64,000 nt of DNA from Chaunax sp. Z400 (lineage: Eukaryota > Chordata > Actinopteri > Lophiiformes > Chaunacidae), in assembly GCA_037577475.1 (NCBI GenBank), contig CM075186.1:2511001-2575000 (forward strand), given 5' to 3'. The notes below the pieces were generated by a model. It was not told where the DNA came from. It saw only the letters and a program-made list of their open reading frames with translations, and did no database searches. The position numbers were made by a program, and so were the translations under genes. The first letter of the stretch is position 1, and each line of letters opens with the position of its first letter. Shown piece by piece: positions 1 through 56,590 of this stretch.

Positions 1-414
1 CACGTGACCTGATCAGCCATCCGTCATACCCGGATGTGAAGCAGGTACCAGTGATGACTATCATGGATGTTTTGCTTTCAGTGGCCATGGACTGACTGCT
101 ACAGTAGCGCCAGCAGAACCATGACATGTCTAACGGGTCGGCGATGCAAAAATAAGGATTCTTGTTTCCTCCCGTTCAAATGAAACGACACGGACTGCCG
201 CTAAATGTAAGGTAACGCTATGAATTTGTAGTGAAATAGGAAAATATTCTGCTAGCTAGTAGCATAGGTTCAGGGTACCTCTGCCTTTCAAGGTGGAATC
301 CCGGTGGATGTGTACGTGGAGACAAACAGTTTATTCCGAGGTGGGTTTACGACTCATTTAGCCGAAGGGGGTTTCGTACTGAAGCACATGTGGCTGAACT
401 AACAACCACTTATC
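1..414 (+). other. Upstream region / 5' UTR of adck2
   Basis: No coding sequence is recognised here. The stretch precedes the adck2 start codon. An in-frame TAA at 400-402 bounds the open frame, so translation cannot begin further upstream in this exon. A CACGTG E-box-like hexamer occupies positions 1-6; this alone does not show a promoter. The transcription start cannot be read from the sequence. Confidence 0.4.
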
Positions 415-1296
415 ATGACCATGATGGCCTTTGGAGCAAGAGCAGTCCTCCTCAACCTGAGGTGCAGTTTCCAGAGAACATTCTCCTTCACCAGAACCAG
501 ACTCACCCATAACTCCAGGATATGCTTCGTTAATAGAAGGCAGATTTTAACCCAGATACCTAAGGTTACTTTTCTATGTTTGGGTGCAGTGAATGCATCA
601 CTCTCTGCAGCCAGATGCCAGGAGGTTATCCTTCCAGCCCAGTCTGCTCACAGAAAATCTCTAGCCAAAGTCCAGGTGCACAAAGTTGTATTTTTTCTCC
701 GCCTAACTCTCCGTGCATTGGTTCTGCTCCTCAAATTTGGCCCCCTTCTCCTCCTCTCCCCCTTGGCTCTGGTGTCATCTCGCTGGGCAGGACACTGGCT
801 CGATGCTCTGTTCTGGGTGACTGAAACATCTGGGCCCACGTTCATCAAGCTGGGTCAGTGGGCCAGCACCAGGCGGGACATCTTCTCGCACGAGTTCTGT
901 GAACGCTTTTCCAGGCTCCACGTAAAGGTGCGCCCTCACTCCTGGGCCCACACCAAGCAGTGTCTCCGCAGGGCTTTCGGGGAGGGCTGGAGGAGGGTTT
1001 TACAATTTGAGAGCAAAGAGCCCGTGGGTTCTGGATGTGTGGCACAGGTGTACAGAGGCTGGGCGAAGGCGGACCAGGTGGAGGACCCGGCTTTCCAGCT
1101 GCTCGTGGAGGAAATGGAGAAAGAAGACCTGCTGGAAGCCTGGGAGATCCCTGGTCTGGGAAGAGTGGCCAGCTCCCTGTGGCAGCTCTGGAGGGGGAGT
1201 AAGGAGGAGGATGCCTCTGAGGAGAGGATTTACCCAAAGGAGCAGCATGGAGAGAGCAGTGCAGCAAAGGAACATCTGATACCTGTGGCCATCAAG
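415..1296 (+). CDS. adck2 exon 1
   Basis: It starts at the first of three clustered in-frame ATGs (415, 421, 424), after an upstream in-frame TAA. It ends at ATCAAG|gtgggt. The next ATG codons would shorten the protein by only two or three residues. It carries the KxGQ motif, the G/A-rich loop and the ATP-binding VAIK. Confidence 0.92.
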
Positions 1297-4111
1297 GTGG
1301 GTGAGAAAGTAGAGTATGGTCATGTCGAGCCTGGTTTCTTCATCAGTTCTATCATTATTTTCAGCAGATGTTTATGTCTTTCTGATGTTTTACAGGTGGT
1401 TCATCCAGGTGTCAGGAGGCAGGTGGAAATGGACCTACTGCTGATGAAAGCAGGCAGCTGGCTTCTGCACTGCCTGCCCAGAATCAAGTGGCTCAGTCTG
1501 TGTGAGATTGTAGACGAGTTTGAGAAGCTGATGACCAAACAGGTAGGAATTAAATCACACGCCCTGCTTAAAAGAGAAAATATTCACTACTTGTTTGTCT
1601 TTGTGCTCATCTTATTGATGCTAAATTAACAGATACAAAGTTGGGTTTCGAACAGCTGCCTTTGGATGAATAGTATAAAATATTTCATGTTAATTATTGC
1701 TTCAGAGTTGAGTTGGATTTTATGTACATCTTGTATTTCTCTGTATGCATGTATGAGACCACATTGCCTGCTCCTCCCACATTTCTTTGCACATCACAAC
1801 CTTCAAACACAGTTCTGTTTATTTTGAATTAGGCTGTTGATTAATTGTGGATGTTATTCAGACCCGACAGCATTGGTGTATTTATGTATTTAAATTTTTG
1901 TATCCATGTCAGAAATAAAATGATGTAGGTGTCTACAAATAAGACCTATGACATCATCTTAACAGCATGAAATGTAATGACCTCATCAAAAGGAATGTGG
2001 AAGAATCTAATGGTGAACTTTTATTCCAGATTGATCTCCGTTTTGAAGCCAGGAACATCGAACGTTTCAGAGAGAATTTTCGCCACGTGGATTACGTCAA
2101 GTTCCCAACTCCGTTACGACCATTTGTCACCAGGACCGTCTTAGTGGAAACCTTTGAAGTGAGTGCAGAAGTATTTAGAATCTATTAATAAATGCTGACG
2201 AAATGATTGGTTGACAGATTAAACTCCTGGCGTTCAGTAGAAGCAAGTTAACATATCAAATGCTCACTTTTGTCCTGTTTAGCAAACCCAACCTTGTCTG
2301 TGATATGATATTTGTAGGTGATATGAATTCTTCTGGTTGAATTAGTTTTCATCGTCTGAAAAGTGAGACCAACATTCAGTTTATGTTGAACCTTTTTGTC
2401 CAGGAGAGCGAGCCCATATCCAACTACCTGAGCTCCGAGGTTCCTCGGGAGGTGAAGCAGAGAATAGCGAGGATGGGAGTGGACACCATACTGAAGATGG
2501 TGAGAGAGATCAGTTACATCTGGTCTGTTGTATCTGTAAGATTGTATTTTCACTTCATATTTCTATCATGTGTTCCAGATTTTTGTGGACAACTTCGTCC
2601 ACGGTGATCTCCATCCCGGGAACATTCTGGTCCAGTATTTGGGCTCCCTTCCCGGCTCCAGCGACGGCACTGGTATCTCGGGGGAGGTCCACGGTAAGAC
2701 CACCCTCACTGACCTGTGGGACACGGTGGTGGTCAGCATCAGGCCAGAACCGTGTCCTCTCCAGTTGGTGCTGCTGGACGCCGGCATCGTGGCTCAGCTC
2801 AGCGACTATGACCTGACCAACTTGAAGGCCGTCTTCACAGCTGTGGTGCTGCGTCAGGTGATGGAAGGAAAGGGTGCAGACGCCAAATCTCCGAGCTGAA
2901 GGATAGTCTAGAGGATAGAAATAGCATCCAACCTTACAGTTCTTTCATATATCTGGGTTTTAGCTCCACCTCTTCGTAGGTGAAAGCCTTTAACTCCGTA
3001 GCAGAAACTTAAGCTGTAGGTCAGAGTAAACCTCCATCTTGGACTAACTGTTGTTTTTGACTTCCTGTCTTCAGGGTGAGCGGGTGGCTGAGTTGATCCT
3101 GCATCACGCTCGGGCCAACGACTGCCAAGACGTGGCCCAGTTCAAGAAGGAGATGTCCCAGCTGGTCGACTACGCCCTCACCAACACCGTCTCTCTGGCG
3201 AAGGTACTAAGATGATGAGATGACGTTATTCTGTTCCTGCTTCAGAGGACAGTAGGAAAGACGCCAAGGTGGTCGTGTTTTTGCTGGAGTTGGTTTGGAT
3301 GTCTGTCTATAAGCAGAATTACTCAGCGAGTTATAAAAAATGAGATTAGATGAGTTTTTTGGAGAGGTAGGATTTGGCAAAAACGAACCATCGGTTAGAT
3401 TTTGATGTCATCATCAGATCTAGCACACATCAGAGTCTGATCTGGATCCAAGTCATATTCTGGATGGGCTCACAGAAAATTCACTACTGTGAGATAGATC
3501 CTGAAGAAAACCACCATCAGTGAAATCTAGTTCTTCTAGAATAACTATCAGACTAATAATAATGATACCAATGTGACCCAGATTCTAGAGGCAGGTTTTC
3601 ATGGTCCAGGATCACACGATGAGGGTCAGCCTATCATGAGATGATGCTTTTAGGTGCAATGACATAATGAGGGGAACTGAGCTGCCTTGGTGGAGGTTTG
3701 TGCTCATCGTGTTGTGTAGATGTTAGTGTAGTAGCAGTTTACACAGCTTTGCAATTCAAACTGATCCGTTACTTTAGGAACGTCACAGATTACGATTTGT
3801 GTTTTTTTGTTATTTTATTTTATTAGATGCAAGTGGGCGACTTGCTCTCCAGAGTCTTCGGTCTGCTCATCAAACACAAGGTAACATGTTACACTTAATA
3901 AAACACAGAGGTTGTAGAGAAAGAGTGCCGCGAAGCCAAACGCTCACTGACCTCGTCTCCCTTTTTCTAGGTGAAGCTGGAGAGTAATTTTGCCTCCATC
4001 ATGTTTGCCGTCATGGTGCTGGAGGGTCTGGGCAGGTCACTCGATCCCAACTTAGACATCCTGGATTCGGCCAAACCCCTGTTGCTGAAGAACTGTGCCT
4101 CACTGCTCTGA
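415..4111 (+). CDS. adck2: aarF domain-containing (UbiB-type) atypical kinase, 8 exons, complete
   Basis: Eight exons (415-1296, 1396-1542, 2030-2158, 2404-2499, 2579-2857, 3075-3203, 3827-3880, 3971-4111) join in frame with GT-AG borders and encode about 618 residues; the human protein has 626. Visible in order: an N-terminus plausible as a mitochondrial presequence, a hydrophobic stretch near residues 92-125, the family KxGQ motif (IKLGQWASTRRD, Lys145 to Gln148), the GSGCVAQVY loop (205-213), an ATP-site VAIK (Lys294) at the exon 1/2 junction, the catalytic HGDLHPGN (Asp428), and LLDAGIV in place of the DFG region. Family knowledge: ADCK/UbiB proteins are mitochondrial and linked to coenzyme Q metabolism; ADCK2 is linked to mitochondrial lipid and CoQ homeostasis. 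It is convergent with srpk2. No frameshift or stop is seen. All exon junctions are phase 0, which makes the model firm. Confidence 0.95.
1396..1542 (+). CDS. adck2 exon 2
   Basis: Acceptor ttttacag before GTGGTTCATCC and donor CAAACAG|gtagga. It encodes VVHPGVRRQVEMDLLLMK and reaches EFEKLMTKQ, which matches the ADCK2 segment after the ATP-site lysine. The intron to exon 1 is only 99 bp and reads open in frame, so intron retention would not introduce a stop there. Confidence 0.93.
2030..2158 (+). CDS. adck2 exon 3
   Basis: Acceptor ttattccag and donor TTTGAA|gtgagt, phase 0 at both ends. It encodes IDLRFEARNIERFRENF and continues through the strongly family-specific FPTPLRPFVTR to LVETFE. 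Confidence 0.93.
2404..2499 (+). CDS. adck2 exon 4
   Basis: Acceptor tttgtccag and donor AAGATG|gtgaga. It encodes 32 residues beginning ESEPISNYL and ending MGVDTILKM, directly before the catalytic loop exon. Confidence 0.92.
2579..2857 (+). CDS. adck2 exon 5 (catalytic loop)
   Basis: Acceptor gtgttccag and donor CGTCAG|gtgatg. It encodes IFVDNFVHGDLHPGNILVQ with the HxDxHPGN catalytic motif, a variable linker, then LVLLDAGIVAQL carrying the metal-binding Asp of the UbiB fold. 93 codons. Confidence 0.95.
3075..3203 (+). CDS. adck2 exon 6
   Basis: Acceptor tgtcttcag and donor GCGAAG|gtacta. It encodes GERVAELILHHARANDCQD and the following helical segment to NTVSLAK, matching the ADCK2 C-lobe. 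Confidence 0.93.
3270..3720 (-). repeat. Dispersed repeat family A, copy 1 (inverted)
   Basis: Within adck2 intron 6. It matches, on the opposite strand, the blocks at 30800-31420 and 53720-54315: shared phrases are TTCTAGAATAACTATCAGAC and TCCAGGATCACACGATGAGG. No coding potential is seen. I cannot assign it to a named transposon class. Confidence 0.7.
3827..3880 (+). CDS. adck2 exon 7
   Basis: A short 54-bp exon between acceptor ttttattag and donor CACAAG|gtaaca. It encodes MQVGDLLSRVFGLLIKHK, in frame with both neighbours. Confidence 0.92.
3971..4111 (+). CDS. adck2 exon 8 and stop
   Basis: Acceptor ctttttctag. It encodes VKLESNFASIMFAVMVLEG and GRSLDPNLDIL, ends ...KNCASLL and stops at TGA 4109-4111. 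The stop overlaps the first base of a long CA/GACA microsatellite that begins the 3' UTR. Confidence 0.95.
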   Translation: MKLESNFASIMFAVMVLEGLGRSLDPNLDILDSAKPLLLKNCASLL

Positions 4112-4370
4112 CACAGACACAGACACACACACACACAGACAGACACACACACACACAGACAGACAGACACACACACACACACACACACACAGACAGACAC
4201 ACACACAGACAGACAGACAGACAGACACACACACACAGACAGACACACACACAGACACACACACAGACAGACACACACACACACACACAGACAGACAGAC
4301 ACACACACACAGACAGACAGACAGACAGACACACACACACAGACAGACACACACACACACACACACACAC
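4112..4370 (+). repeat. CA/GACA compound microsatellite in adck2 3' UTR
   Basis: A 259-bp run of CACA interrupted by CAGA and GACA units. It begins at the last base of the adck2 stop codon, so it should be part of the mRNA 3' UTR. Apparent Val-Cys and Thr-His reading frames across it are artefacts of the repeat. Confidence 0.95.
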
Positions 4371-4918
4371 TAAACCCTAATGTCATGTTCACGGCTTGTC
4401 TTCGAGCTTACAATGCAAGATTCCATGTGGATCGCTGTCGTCACTACATTTTAGCAGTGCTCATGCCACAAATACCTCATTGAGTTTTACATTGGTAGCG
4501 TTTCCACTTTCATCACTGTTGAATTTTATTGCCTACTGTACAAAAATTCCTCCACCTCTTAGTGAGCCTGATGAGTCTTTTACATGAGGCAGCACTTGTT
4601 TACTGAGCGCTAATGGAAGTCAGACACATAGATGGCATCACACTCCCTCTGTACTGATTTAAGATATAAAAGCAGGCCCCCTAGTACACATTTAAAAGCA
4701 TATTTGTTCTTTTTAATGACTGGTATCGATCTCAGGATGTCTTATCAAGCCGTCTTTAATGCATCTTAGATAATGTTGTCTAATGGACAAAAGTTACTTT
4801 GGTGTGAATCACAAAGTAATGTTTATTCTTGTAGCTGACGATGTGAAGGCTAATTTAGCTCATTTTGTCTTTTAACTTTCCATTATAGGAGCGGGAACAC
4901 TTGTATGAATTATACATG

Positions 4919-4924
4919 AATAAA
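4919..4924 (+). terminator. Candidate adck2 polyadenylation signal
   Basis: AATAAA in the context ATGAATAAAAATG, about 810 bp after the stop codon. It is the first canonical hexamer I notice on this strand after the microsatellite, and lies just before the convergent srpk2 3' end. Confidence 0.55.
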
Positions 4925-5027
4925 AATGATGCTTTTCGTTCATTCACAACAGTCCTGAGCTTCATTGAGGTTGACTTGACGCAAATATTTCACCACCATC
5001 GAGGGCACGGGATCCATTAGTTTAAGT

Positions 5028-5157
5028 TTTATTAAATCTGTCAATGAAAAACACAGACGAGACACAATTCTGTCATCAAGAAGAACAGTCAGCATGGCTG
5101 AAAGAGTGAGATCAGGAGGTTTGGTGCAAAAAAAACTCATCACATACCCTTTTTATT
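5028..5157 (-). terminator. Candidate srpk2 polyadenylation signals
   Basis: Two AATAAA hexamers on the - strand (TTTATT at 5152-5157 and 5028-5033 on the + strand). Either would close a 3' UTR of about 1.6-1.7 kb beginning at 6764. Which is used cannot be decided from sequence. Confidence 0.4.
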
Positions 5158-6764
5158 GCAAAACTTGAGATTTTTTTTTTGAATCACCATCAAGAGCCCA
5201 GACAGAGCAGCACTGTTCAAGTAAGGAGGGAGGGGGAGAGGTGACAACTGTGTAAAAAAGAATAGAAGAAGAATAATTAATAATAATAATGACAAATGAA
5301 ATAAAAACATCTCTAATAGACAAACACAATCACCTCAGTTTAAGACGAGATTCTGTCACGGTCACAACAACCAGAGAAAAGTTTTTTTTCCCCTCTTTTT
5401 TTAAAATGAATTAAATAGGTTTTAAAAATATCTCACCATTTACTTATACTCATCTTTTTTTTTCATTTATTGCGAAAAATAGGCAACTGTACTAATTATG
5501 ATGTGAGTTTTTGTGTGTGTGTGTGAGACGGAGAAGTAGAGATTAAGTGGAGAGATAAACGTCTTGGGGCATTGGCACCATTCGGCCACCAGGTGGCAGA
5601 GTTCAGTCTGAACATTCCTCTCAGGCCGGAGCTGTCAGCCCCCCCTCCCCCCCTAACTGTACCAGAGGAAGTCAAGTTACGCCAACGAGTTTTTTGGAAT
5701 GATGCTTCTTGTGTGTCGTCCGCAGTCGCTTATCTGCAAGATTTCATTTCTATGTACAAAGATTTCAAATCCCTGAAGGACATCTACCAAGACGAGTGCA
5801 ACCTCCATGTGACCGTCCCCCTTTCTGGAAAAGCTCAGGGATTCGGGAATAAAAGGGAGGGTAGTACCAATCGGATCAGGTAAACGTACCACAGCAGGAC
5901 TCAGAAATCATGGATCAAGATTTTAGGAATGCCAAAACCTGGAGAATGTCGCTCCTCAGAGGGGTGGGGCACCAACGTAATCCGGACATTTCTTAGGTGA
6001 TGAAACCGAAAAGAAATGCACAAATAAAAACACGTCTGTTTGTCTTATCCGTTCATGCTGATCCGTCAGTCCCTCCATGCATTTTAAAAATAGTCCAAGC
6101 AGTCCTCCCATGTTAAAATGATAGTTTTGTTTTTGCTCCTGTCGTACTTCTGGCTGTCAGTGGGGTGCCCCCCTAGAGGACTGGCTGCCCTCCAATTCAC
6201 TGAGAGGTGGCGAAAGGGGAACCAATCAGGCAGATTTGGGGATTGGAAATAAAGTCGTAAACATTTAGTCTGTTGTAGGTTTCGTAGCAGGAGGGGAGGG
6301 AAGGATGGTGGAGAAAGAGGAGAAGGTCTGATCTTTGAGAGCAGGCGCTTATTCTTCACCCACAACAACTCACACGGCTGTGTTTGAGGCCCTGGTGATG
6401 TAACGGTCATGGCAGACGGGGGGCTTCTCTCTGACTTCTCCTTCATGTCATTGTCAGCGGTCCAGAGAAAGAGGAGGTGGACGGGACCGGCTGACATCTT
6501 GAAGGCAGAGGAGAAGAAAGCATCTTCAGATGATCTGATTATTTTTGGGGTTTTGGAAGATGCGGTTGTTATGCCATGTTATCTCCGTCAGCTCGTCTTT
6601 ACATTCCTTTCAGGGGAGGATCTGGAGGATGTGTGGGACTACTCAGATAACCATGTAGTGGATGAGTGGGGATAGGGCAGGACTCTCCTGTTGTTGCTGC
6701 CACCAATGGGGGTGATGTTCAGGTCAGCTGTTGGGGGAGGAGGGCGTCTGAGCAGAGATTGTAG
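5158..6764 (-). other. Probable srpk2 3' UTR
   Basis: It follows the srpk2 stop codon on the - strand up to the candidate poly(A) signals. It contains A/T homopolymer runs (5170-5480) and a short GT run (5510-5524). The open frames at 5572-5883 and 6409-6675 have no recognisable protein similarity and are taken as chance. No intron is evident. Confidence 0.5.
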
Positions 6765-52473
<45,709 letters not shown>

Positions 52474-53160
52474 GAGCGGTGCCTGTTAGCCGCTCGCTGG
52501 CCGAGGGACCAGAGGAGACGGGTGAAATGGAACACTCTTCCTCTCCCTCTCTCTCTCTGTCTCTCTCTCTCTGCTGTATGTCTGGAGAGGAGAGGGTTAC
52601 TTCCTCCCCTCCTCCTCCTCCTGCTCTTCCTCCTCTCTCTTGTCCTCTCGCTCAGAGGAGAAGAAAGGATGGAGGACAAGGCTCCAGTAAAGGAGAAAAA
52701 AAATTTAAAGAGAGCAGCGACTGTGTGCAGTGAACAATCCGGCTTGAATGGGTGTGAGAGCTGACACCGCCAATGTCAGTCAGCCGCCCCTCCTCATGCC
52801 TCCTTCCTCCCTCCCTTTCCTTCCTTCCTTCCTTCCTCGCCTCTCCTCTTTCACCTTGCCTCTCTTTCACTTCCCCCCTGCTTTCACAGAGGCTCCTTTT
52901 TTGTTCTTCCTCCTCCCTTTGTCTCCTCGCCGGTGTCGCTGGTTGAACTGGGTGATGAAAAGAAGACTCACTGTCTGCCTGAGTATTCCTCCCTTCCTTC
53001 TCTGTCTGTCTATCAGGGCCTTCTGCAGCTCTGCACAACAACAGAGCCCAGAGCGAGCTGGAACGTTCCACTTTCTGTGCAGGCAGAGGGGTGTCTGCTC
53101 CTCACAGCAACAGGAAAATTAATGCCTTTCTCCTAGAGGCCCCCTTTCCCCCCCATTTGA
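52474..53160 (-). promoter_or_regulatory. Probable 5' UTR and promoter-proximal region of srpk2
   Basis: Upstream of the start codon on the - strand. It is strongly strand-asymmetric, with CT/CCT-rich runs on the + strand (52537-52660 and 52800-52960), that is GA-rich on the transcript. No TATA box is assigned and the transcription start is not visible. Confidence 0.4.
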
Positions 53161-53719
53161 ATGAGTCTCTCTCTCGCTCTCTCTTTCGCTCTCTCTCTCC
53201 CAGTTGCCTTATTACGACATCCTGTATCTCAGGGCAACGCCGCCGCCCCCCCGCCCCTCTATCTAGCATCCTCTAAACCCCGTTTCCACCTCAGTCTTTG
53301 TCGGATGCTGCTCATGTGTGCCTCTCATCCCCCGTCCCTCTCTATTTTGTCGCCGTCTCCGGGCAGATGGGTCGTCTTCTACATGAGTGAGCCGCCAGAG
53401 GGTGTCGCCGTGACGGGGGAGACTCTCCATCTGACCTCAATAATAGTGTGTGGGTGTGTGGTGGTATGTGAAAATGCACAGTGGGGGTTGTAGGGGCAAC
53501 CTGAGGTTAATGTGACCGAGTCCAGGGGGGGCATTTACAGTACAAGTGTTTACAGGACCTACAGGTTCTCTCTGTGTTTAACTGAGATCAATAGTCTGGG
53601 AGGTGGATTCTGCAACATGACAGAGATTTTAGGTCAGAGCTGGTTGCAAATGAATGAATCACGTCTGCTTTATGGTGGATTTTCTGGACTTTTCATCAGT
53701 GTGGTGGAGATACCTCCAC

Positions 53720-54315
53720 CGAGTGTTAACCCTCAACCCTGTGACCCTCATCATGTGATCCTGGACCATGAAAACCTGCCCCTAGAATCTGGGTCACATT
53801 GGTATCATTATTATTAGTCTGATAGTTATTCTAGAAAAACTACATTTCACTGAAGGTGGTTTTCTTCAGGATCTAGATCAGGAACTTCTGAACCCCAAAC
53901 TGAGTCAGGACAGTTTCAGCTACAATCTGATCTCAGGTCAGTCTGGATCATTATTATTATCTGTTATCTAACAGTAGTGAATTTTCTGTGTGTCCTATAA
54001 ATGTATTCTGGTGATCCAGAATATGACTTGGATCCAGATCAGACTCTGATGTGTGCTACATCTTATGGTGATGTCATCGTGTCATTTTTGTCCAATCATT
54101 GTAGACGTTATCCATGAAGTTGGAAGAGAAAACCTTGTAATTTCCCCTATCCCACAATGGTAAAGAATTATTTTAAAGATGCAGGATCCAGATGTTGACG
54201 ATCTGAATCACCACTCAAATCTGATGGATTGTTCCTTGGGTCGTATCCTACCTGCAAAAAATGTCATCAATATCTATTCATAACTTTTGGCATAATCCTG
54301 CTAATAGACGGGGGG
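53720..54315 (+). repeat. Dispersed repeat family A, copy 3
   Basis: It carries the same order of phrases as 30800-31420, including GATCCTGGACCATGAAAACC, GTCTGATAGTTATTCTAGAA and TTATCCATGAAGTT. It ends near a G-rich run. Confidence 0.8.
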
Positions 54316-54329
54316 GAAAGGGGGGGGGG
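54310..54329 (+). repeat. G-run
   Basis: GGGGGGG-AAA-GGGGGGGGGG separated by only three A residues. It may form G-quadruplex-type structure but is short. Confidence 0.6.
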
Positions 54330-54799
54330 TGCATGTGCAAAGGAACAAACCAACATATCAGCAAAGCACAATTGCACTAATAATTATTGACAGTAATATT
54401 GAAGGTTACTCAGTAAAGATGTATTTTTATCTGCATCACCTGCTGCAGGTTTAATCTTATAATGAAATGTATCTGAAAGCTAGCAGGCACATGTGAAACA
54501 GAACACAGTGATCTCCTTTCTCTGCCATCTCTGCACAGTTCCTCTTCCCACAGAAAAGGACTACATTAGGCACATGTCTCTGAGCCAAACTATTGTCCTC
54601 ATTCTCTGTGGATGTGGGCCAACGGGGGGTAAAGTACATCCATCCAGCAGGAGGAACACTGAGCTCATGTGAGAGGGAGCACTCCACTTTTTATTCATTT
54701 GTTTTCCATGCCCACATTTTTTTGGGGGTCAGAGGTTTGATTTTAAATTAGTGCTGAAACAATCAATCAGTTCATTTTTTAAAAATCTTTAAATCTTAA

Positions 54800-55217
54800 T
54801 CCTTGCCTCTCTGCTGTGAGCATTTCTCTGTTTATTCTAAATTAATTCACGTATTTGATTATTTTTTTAAAAGCTATGACATTTACAATCTTGTGTGCAA
54901 TAATTTTATTTTCACTACTGTTCCTACACTTTACACTATTCTACTATTTATGACATACTGTGCCTCATTTTGTTTAGTGCGATACCTTTTTATGTGCAAC
55001 AACTCCTGAGCTCTGGGTCTCCTGTTATTCTTTTTATCATTTATTATTATTCAGTGTATTTCAGTAGTTTACCTTTTGTGCCTTGTATTAATCTAGATAG
55101 ATGTGTTTGATGTCTGAGTGTTTTTTTTTATTCAGTGTATGGTGGTTGTATTTATCTGAGCTGATGTAACAAAGTCATTTCCTGCAAAGGATCAATAAAG
55201 TATCTATCTATCTATCT
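54800..55217 (+). mobile_element. Possible 3' tail of a non-LTR retrotransposon
   Basis: AT-rich sequence ending AAAGGATCAATAAAGTATCT followed by (ATCT)n, the typical end of teleost L2-type LINE copies. No reverse transcriptase remains. Confidence 0.45.
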
Positions 55218-56316
55218 TACATTGTTACTACCGAGTATCAATTCACGTTAATCAATCACCAAATCACTGCACCTAAAAGAGCATCTGGGTGAGAGTATAG
55301 AAAGAGAGAGAGAGCGAGTGGCTACACAGCATTATTAGCCCGTTACAGTTATTACAGAATGTGCGCCATTATTTGAGCTAAATTGGAATAATTTCCCATA
55401 ATGGTTAGAATGGGTTCCAGTCATCTGTATGAAAACAGGTGTTTGACTGGAGCTCATTAACAGCTCCTTTATTCTCCATCTACATACCAAAATCAATACA
55501 TCCTTTTCAAACACTGTATCCGTCAGCGCCCACATACTTTCATGCATCCTTTACGTTGGCATTGATACGTCCACAAGAGGGCAGCGAAGAGTCAACATCG
55601 AAAACGCCAACAGCAGAGGAAATGTGAAAATGTACCTAGTAAATAAAAAGAAAACCTCCTGATTTTGATGGATGCTCTGGTACAATCCTGATGTCACCTT
55701 CCAAGAGACACTTAAGTGTTTTTTTTTCATTCAATTCAAACGCGTTCTATTTTGTAAAGGAGAAGAAGAATACGACAGAGGGGGGAGGGAGGGAGAGAGA
55801 TGATGACTCTCATGAGCAGATATATTTTGGGAGCCGGTATTGAGGCTGCCGGGAGCTATCTTTAAGCGGCCTACTTCTCCTCACTGCCTGGTGGATGCTG
55901 GGGGAGAGAAAAGGGGGTTTTATGCATGCAATCGCACACACATGTATTGCAACATGCTGGAGGACACACACACACACAAAAACACACACACACACCTAGA
56001 GGCCACAGAGGGAAGAGGCACAATCATGCAGACAAGGAGACGAATGCCCACACAATGGATCATGTGTCAGATCCTGCTGCTTTAACAGTGACGCTGCTCT
56101 TTGTGTCAGCAGCCTCGTCGTTACCGTCTGCTGAGAAAACACTGCCCCCAACAGGAAAGACGCAGAAATAACATGCATATAGAGCCGTCAGCGTCCAGAC
56201 TGACACACTGATGGCCTCTATATGGGTGATAAACATAAATTACAGGTCACTTATGTACTATATAACAGTGGTTTATTGTCATTCTCAGATTGTCTTAGAA
56301 AGATGTAGAACGTCTG

Positions 56317-56590
56317 TTAAGGACCAGTTCACCCAAAAATGAAAAGTCAGTCATTATCTTCTCACCACCATCCCGATGGAGAGTCAGGTGAAGTCAGGAT
56401 TCTCCTAAACAACTGAGGAGGAGACAAACGTAAAACAACTCCATACAGCTTGTACCAAGTAATCAACGATTCCAGAAGTCCAGGGATCCCAAATTGATTT
56501 GAAATGACGTTATTTACATCCTTTTGTAGCTCAAATCGTCCCTTTTAGCCTCTATTATAGTGTTAGCATGTATCCCGTCTGCTTCCTGGA
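56317..56590 (+). mobile_element. Angel-like left half
   Basis: It starts TTAAGGACCAGTTCACCCAA and continues with CTCCTAAACAACTGAG, ACTCCATACAG, TTGATTTGAAATGACGTTAT. The right half is missing or unrecognisable. Confidence 0.6.

Noticed and set aside
5572..5883. 103-aa open frame after the srpk2 stop (opposite strand)
   Set aside because: No similarity, no exon context; lies in the probable srpk2 3' UTR.
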